Source of the DNA: JAAXTT01 sp964530215
GTDB taxonomy: Bacteria > Bacillota > Desulfotomaculia > Desulfotomaculales > Desulfocucumaceae
DNA: 9,446 bases
Direction of reading: 5' to 3'
Assembly (NCBI GenBank): GCA_964530215.1
Contig: CAZHAJ010000073.1
Span: forward strand, 1-9,446
Shown: one piece after another, positions 6,555-9,446 of the stretch
Layout: every line of letters starts with the position of its first letter
Numbering within the stretch: position 1 is the stretch's first letter
Program-made: the position numbers and the translations under genes
The notes under the pieces: model-generated
What the model was told of the DNA's origin: nothing
What the model saw: the letters and a program-made list of their open reading frames with translations, nothing else
Database searches by the model: none

Positions 6555-7565
6555 TTGGGCAACAAAAAAGTCGCTGTTTTAGGAGCAGGAAGCTGGGGTA
6601 CCGCTCTTGCGTTGCACCTGGCCCATAACGGTCATAAACCTATTCTTTGGACCCACCGCCAGGAACATTTTCAGGAAATGCTTGCTAGCGGCACAAATAT
6701 AAAGTATTTGCCAAACATCTTTTTACCTGATTCATTGCAACTAAGCAATGACCTCGAAAGTGCTGTTAATAATGCAGATGCGGTAATTGCAGCTGTTCCA
6801 TCTTATGCCTTCCGAGAACTGTGCAGTAGAATAAAAAATTATTTAAAATCATCCACCATTATTATTAACGGAGCCAAAGGAATTGACGAAGAAACATTAC
6901 AAAGAATATCCGAAATATATCTGGAAATATTTCAACAAAACAATAACTATGTAGCTCTTTCCGGTCCCAGCCACGCTGAAGAAGTTTCTGTTGGTATGCC
7001 CACTGCTGTAGTGGTGGCGTCAGCTGATAATGGAAATGCCCAGAAAGCTCAAAACTTGCTGATGTCCGGTAATTTTAGGGTATATACCACCAACGATGTT
7101 ATAGGGGTTGAACTAGCCGGTGCTTTAAAAAATGTTATAGCACTGGGAACCGGAATTGCAGATGGACTGAATTACGGTGACAATACAAAGGCCGCTTTAA
7201 TCACTAGGGGATTAGCAGAAATATCTAGGCTGGGTTCTGCCTTGGGTGCTAGCCCATTGACTTTTTCCGGCCTTGCAGGAGTAGGAGATCTTATTGTTAC
7301 TTGCACCAGTAAACACAGCAGGAACAGAAGAGCAGGCATTGAAATTGGGCATGGAAAGACTGTAGAGCAAGCATTGAAATCAGTAAATATGGTGGTGGAA
7401 GGAATCAGAACCACAAAAGCAGCAAAAAGACTGTCCCAACGCGAGGGAATCCAAATGCCCATTACTGAACAAATGTATAAAGTTTTGTTTCAGGGTAAAA
7501 ATCCTTGTGATGCGGTAACCGATCTCATGGGCAGGGACAAAAAGGAAGAAATGGGGGAGTTGTAA
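6555..7565 (+). CDS. gpsA: NAD(P)+-dependent glycerol-3-phosphate dehydrogenase GpsA
   Basis: GpsA reduces dihydroxyacetone phosphate to sn-glycerol-3-phosphate in the cytoplasm, supplying the backbone for phospholipids and the acceptor used by PlsY. With the TTG start the protein has 336 residues, a typical length. The Rossmann dinucleotide site is VAVLGAGSWGTALA (6-19). Conserved active-site segments are NGAKGI (105-110, Lys108), LSGPSHAEEV (135-144) and ELAGALKNVIALGTG (186-200) with catalytic Lys192. GDNTKAALITRGLAEI (208-223), the G-DL-TC region (GVGDLIVTCTS, 242-252) and VEGIRTT (281-287) follow. All key residues appear intact. An alternative start is GTG at 6549, adding two residues. 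The gene lies 31 bases after plsY and is followed by an intrinsic terminator, so it ends the operon. Confidence 0.97.
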   Translation: MGNKKVAVLGAGSWGTALALHLAHNGHKPILWTHRQEHFQEMLASGTNIKYLPNIFLPDSLQLSNDLESAVNNADAVIAAVPSYAFRELCSRIKNYLKSSTIIINGAKGIDEETLQRISEIYLEIFQQNNNYVALSGPSHAEEVSVGMPTAVVVASADNGNAQKAQNLLMSGNFRVYTTNDVIGVELAGALKNVIALGTGIADGLNYGDNTKAALITRGLAEISRLGSALGASPLTFSGLAGVGDLIVTCTSKHSRNRRAGIEIGHGKTVEQALKSVNMVVEGIRTTKAAKRLSQREGIQMPITEQMYKVLFQGKNPCDAVTDLMGRDKKEEMGEL

Positions 7566-7623
7566 ATTTATCGTCCTCTTTCAATTGTTGGGGCAGACCA
7601 TAAATAGAAAGTAAATAGTACTG

Positions 7624-7661
7624 AACTGTGACTACAAAGATATGTTGGTCACAGTTTTTTT
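7624..7661 (+). terminator. Intrinsic terminator after gpsA
   Basis: AACTGTGAC (7624-7632) pairs perfectly with GTCACAGTT (7648-7656), a 9-base-pair stem with a 15-base loop that may pair partly further in. The last bases of the stem run into seven T (7655-7661). It lies 58 bases after the gpsA stop and should separate the der-plsY-gpsA transcript from spoIVA. Confidence 0.85.
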
Positions 7662-7713
7662 ATAGCTTAACAAATAATATATCAGGGTTATTAGCAAAAA
7701 TTTTTTTCTAGGG

Positions 7714-7762
7714 TTATATTCTTGTCCCCGATTCATATATATGTATTGTTAATGTATACCAC
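7714..7762 (+). promoter_or_regulatory. Candidate sigma-E-type promoter region for spoIVA
   Basis: Two overlapping candidates can be drawn against the Bacillus sigma-E pattern (KMATATT, 13-15 bases, CATACAnT). The first has TTATATT (7714-7720) and CATATATA (7734-7741), spacer 13. The second has TCATATA (7733-7739) and TATACCAC (7755-7762), spacer 15. Both are imperfect in the -10. Expectation of sigma-E control comes from known spoIVA regulation in B. subtilis; the sequence alone does not choose between them. Confidence 0.3.
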
Positions 7763-7795
7763 TGGAAAAAAACTACCCGTTTTCGGTTTCGATAT

Positions 7796-7822
7796 ACCCG
7801 TCACACTTAAATGTGCCCGGGT
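7796..7822 (+). promoter_or_regulatory. Hairpin in the spoIVA leader
   Basis: ACCCG (7796-7800) pairs with CGGGT (7818-7822), and CACA (7802-7805) with TGTG (7812-7815), separated by a small internal loop (T against CC) around the loop CTTAAA. No T-tract follows, so it is not an intrinsic terminator. It could be an mRNA structural element or a protein-binding dyad. Another ACCCG copy sits at 7775-7779. Confidence 0.35.
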
Positions 7823-7848
7823 CGGGGGGGATGCTGATAAGTATTAGG

Positions 7849-7863
7849 TATATTATTAATATA
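7849..7863. repeat. 15-base AT-rich perfect dyad upstream of spoIVA
   Basis: TATATTA (7849-7855), a single T, then TAATATA (7857-7863) form a perfect inverted repeat ending 12 bases before the spoIVA ribosome binding site. It overlaps TATAAT at 7860-7865. It may be an operator, or simply AT-rich sequence that is palindromic by chance. Confidence 0.3.
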
Positions 7864-7875
7864 ATTTTTTTTACC

Positions 7876-7883
7876 GAGGAGGG
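7876..7883 (+). promoter_or_regulatory. Shine-Dalgarno sequence for spoIVA, supporting a TTG start
   Basis: GAGGAGGG ends 6 bases before TTG at 7890. The resulting N-terminus, MDKVDIFRDIAERT, aligns residue for residue with Bacillus subtilis SpoIVA (MEKVDIFKDIAERT), so the TTG start is secure. Confidence 0.85.
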
Positions 7884-7889
7884 ATTAGG

Positions 7890-9368
7890 TTGGATAAGGT
7901 TGACATCTTTCGGGATATTGCTGAAAGAACAGACGGCGATATTTACCTAGGTATCAGCGGGGGAGTGCGCACCGGAAAATCTACCTTTATAAAGAAGTTC
8001 ATGGAATTGCTGGTGATCCCCAATATTAAAAATCCCCACGAAAAAGACCGTGCCCGGGATGAGTTGCCGCAAAGTGGAGCCGGCAGAACTATCATGACAA
8101 CGGAACCAAAATTTGTGCCTAACGAAGCTGTTGAACTAAATGTTTCTCCCAGCCTTAAGGTTAAAATCCGTTTAGTGGATTGTGTTGGCTATAAAGTGGA
8201 GGGGGCCCTGGGATATGAAGAAGATGAAGGCCCCCGCATGGTTTTAACACCTTGGTTTGAAGAGCCCATACCCTTTCAGGAAGCCGCCGAATTAGGCACA
8301 AGAAAGGTTATATCTGAGCATTCCACCATGGGCATTGTGATTACAACAGACGGTAGTGTAACTGAAATTCCCAGGGAAAACTACATAGAGGCTGAAGAAA
8401 GAGTTATCGAAGAACTTAAGGATATTAACAGACCATTTTTGGTAATTATGAATACCGCTTATCCCCTTGCCGACGAAATAATAGAATTGACCGAAGAACT
8501 AAGCGAAAAGTATGATGTACCCGTAATACCGGTAAACTGTGCTGAGCTATCACAAAAAGATATACTGGACATTTTAGAGAAAGTGCTTTATGAATTCCCA
8601 GTAAATGAAGTAAATATATCATTGCCTCTTTGGGTTGAAGAGTTGGAAAGCAAACATTGGCTTCGCAATAAATTTGAAGATGCCGTACAACAAACAGTCC
8701 ATTTGGTAAGAAGATTACGGGATATAAACAATGCCGTGGAAAACTTGGCAGATTATGATTTCATATCAAAGGTAACCTTAAGTAAAATGGATATGGGTAC
8801 CGGGGTGGCAGCCATGGCTATCCATTCAAAATCTGAACTGTTTTATCAGGTTCTATCAGAGGAAAGCGGTTTTTCAGTAGAGGGCGAGCATGAACTTTTC
8901 CGCTTGGTGAATGATTTGGCAGTGGCAAAAAGGGAATATGATAAAGTTGCTGCAGCTTTACTGGAAGTTAGGGATTCAGGTTATGGCGTGGTTACTCCCC
9001 GCTTAGATGAAATGAATCTTGAGGAACCAGAACTTATTCAGCAGGGGAACAGATTTGGTGTCAAGCTAAGAGCCAGCGCTCCTTCATTACATATTATCAA
9101 AGCAGACATAACCACTGAAATAACACCTATTATCGGAACCGAAAAGCAATGCGAAGAGCTGGTAAGATATATGCTTAATGAGTTTGAGGAGAATCCGCAA
9201 AAAATATGGAACTCAGAAATTTTTGGGAAATCACTGCATGATCTGGTTAGGGAAGGTATACAGAACAAGCTCCACAGAATGCCAGAAAATGCCCAAGTTA
9301 AACTTCAGGACACACTGCAAAGGATTGTCAATGATGGCAGTGGTGGTTTAATTTGCATAATAATATAA
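7890..9368 (+). CDS. spoIVA: Stage IV sporulation protein A (SpoIVA), coat basement-layer ATPase
   Basis: SpoIVA is a mother-cell protein that hydrolyses ATP to polymerise irreversibly on the forespore surface, forming the platform for the coat and affecting the cortex; SpoVM anchors it. The 492-residue length equals that of B. subtilis SpoIVA as I recall it. The Walker A motif is GGVRTGKST (24-32), with Lys30 matching the catalytic position. The switch/sensor threonines in IMTTEPKF (68-75) are Thr70 and Thr71. The Walker B-like LVDCVGY (95-101) contains Asp97. The conserved C-terminal part, used for SpoVM contact and polymerisation, is intact and ends GGLICIII; the cysteine there differs from Ala in B. 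subtilis. It is a stand-alone gene between two terminators, with its own leader. Expression in the mother cell under sigma-E is expected from the family. Identification is certain. Confidence 0.98.
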   Translation: MDKVDIFRDIAERTDGDIYLGISGGVRTGKSTFIKKFMELLVIPNIKNPHEKDRARDELPQSGAGRTIMTTEPKFVPNEAVELNVSPSLKVKIRLVDCVGYKVEGALGYEEDEGPRMVLTPWFEEPIPFQEAAELGTRKVISEHSTMGIVITTDGSVTEIPRENYIEAEERVIEELKDINRPFLVIMNTAYPLADEIIELTEELSEKYDVPVIPVNCAELSQKDILDILEKVLYEFPVNEVNISLPLWVEELESKHWLRNKFEDAVQQTVHLVRRLRDINNAVENLADYDFISKVTLSKMDMGTGVAAMAIHSKSELFYQVLSEESGFSVEGEHELFRLVNDLAVAKREYDKVAAALLEVRDSGYGVVTPRLDEMNLEEPELIQQGNRFGVKLRASAPSLHIIKADITTEITPIIGTEKQCEELVRYMLNEFEENPQKIWNSEIFGKSLHDLVREGIQNKLHRMPENAQVKLQDTLQRIVNDGSGGLICIII

Positions 9369-9373
9369 ATGCT

Positions 9374-9394
9374 CCGGCCGGAAGGCCGGTTTTT
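9374..9394 (+). terminator. Intrinsic terminator after spoIVA
   Basis: CCGGCC (9374-9379), tetraloop GGAA (9380-9383) and GGCCGG (9384-9389) form a compact all-GC 6-base-pair hairpin directly followed by five T (9390-9394) and a further T-rich stretch. It starts 6 bases after the spoIVA stop. The remaining 52 bases of the window are AT-rich, with no gene visible. Confidence 0.92.
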
Positions 9395-9446
9395 GCTTTT
9401 ATATTTAAAGGACATTGCATCTTCTTGTTAAAAAGAAATTGCCCAA

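Larger units (their letters stand above)
7566..7889 (+). other. Intergenic region gpsA-spoIVA (324 bases): terminator plus spoIVA leader
   Basis: No convincing gene lies here. In order it holds: the gpsA terminator (7624-7661); an A5T7 tract (7696-7707) flanked by two direct copies of AGGGTTAT (7684-7691 and 7710-7717); weak sigma-E-like promoter candidates (7714-7762); a hairpin (7796-7822) followed by CGGGGGGG; a 15-base AT dyad (7849-7863); TATAAT at 7860-7865 without a -35; and the spoIVA ribosome binding site. Leader length depends on which promoter is real. Confidence 0.7.

Noticed and set aside
2190..7589. The sequence TTTCAATTGTT occurring after both spoIIP (about 2190-2200) and gpsA (about 7579-7589)
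   Set aside because: An 11-base AT-rich match containing the CAATTG palindrome is plausible by chance in this composition; no further flanking similarity.
7831..7950. A short plus-strand open frame starting ATG at 7831 just after a run of G and overlapping the spoIVA start out of frame
   Set aside because: The G-run abuts the ATG with no proper spacing, the product is AT-driven (Ile/Phe rich), and it overlaps the secure spoIVA start. Considered as an upstream regulatory ORF but not supported.
8201..8235. GGGGGCC / GGCCCCC inverted repeat within spoIVA
   Set aside because: The 21-base loop, absence of a T-tract and strong codon constraint (conserved Gly-Ala and Gly-Pro residues) make a regulatory role unlikely.
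477..9268. Several minus-strand open frames of 60-100 codons, and a 62-codon one nested in another, inside the plus-strand genes
   Set aside because: All lie opposite well-identified plus-strand genes, have no recognisable motifs and low-complexity or shadow-like composition, so they are complementary-strand artefacts.
9407..9443. Imperfect inverted repeat (TTCTT ... AAGAA with flanking GCA ... TTGC) at the window end
   Set aside because: Short, AT-rich and truncated by the window edge; cannot be distinguished from chance.
1..9446. Searched by eye for tRNA, rRNA, CRISPR repeats, insertion-sequence ends and attachment sites
   Set aside because: No cloverleaf, repeat array, transposase or terminal inverted repeat was seen; the window is a continuous conserved chromosomal block.

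Overview
The window looks like the chromosome of a spore-forming, low-to-moderate G+C member of the Bacillota, most likely a clostridial lineage of the Desulfotomaculum/Peptococcaceae type. The basis is gene content: spoIIP and spoIVA, a DUF1614 membrane protein, DUF3189 domains, and a DUF512 PDZ/radical-SAM protein immediately before der. The species assignment is inference. All genes are on the plus strand. There is no sign of mobile DNA, CRISPR or stable RNA genes.

Layout: (1) 2-76, a possible 3' end of an upstream gene, then an AT-rich gap with a strong ribosome binding site. (2) 250-3204, a sporulation-type block: a DUF1614 multi-pass membrane protein, spoIIP overlapping it by 4 bases, and a protein built from two DUF3189 domains. 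(3) 3226-7565, a housekeeping block: the DUF512 radical-SAM protein, der (ribosome-assembly GTPase) starting on the base after it, plsY and gpsA (two steps around glycerol-3-phosphate in phospholipid synthesis), closed by an intrinsic terminator. (4) 7566-7889, a 324-base leader region with weak sigma-E-like candidates and dyads. (5) 7890-9368, spoIVA, the ATPase that builds the spore-coat basement layer, closed by a second strong terminator.

The sporulation and essential genes may be uncoupled inside the operon. A terminator-like GC hairpin with a T-tract lies inside the DUF3189 gene (2419-2451). A good sigma-A-type promoter candidate (5/6 and 5/6 matches, 17-base spacer) lies at the end of the same gene, just ahead of DUF512-der-plsY-gpsA. 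This would let der, plsY and gpsA be transcribed in growing cells while spoIIP is expressed during sporulation.

The least-described parts are: the DUF1614 protein, which has paired intramembrane aspartates reminiscent of GxGD aspartyl proteases; SpoIIP with an extra C-terminal membrane anchor and an A8 slip site; the DUF3189 duplication with a degenerate second copy; and the uncharacterised DUF512 protein tightly coupled to der. No wholly new multi-gene system is evident. The window is mostly a conserved syntenic block with several unexplained details.
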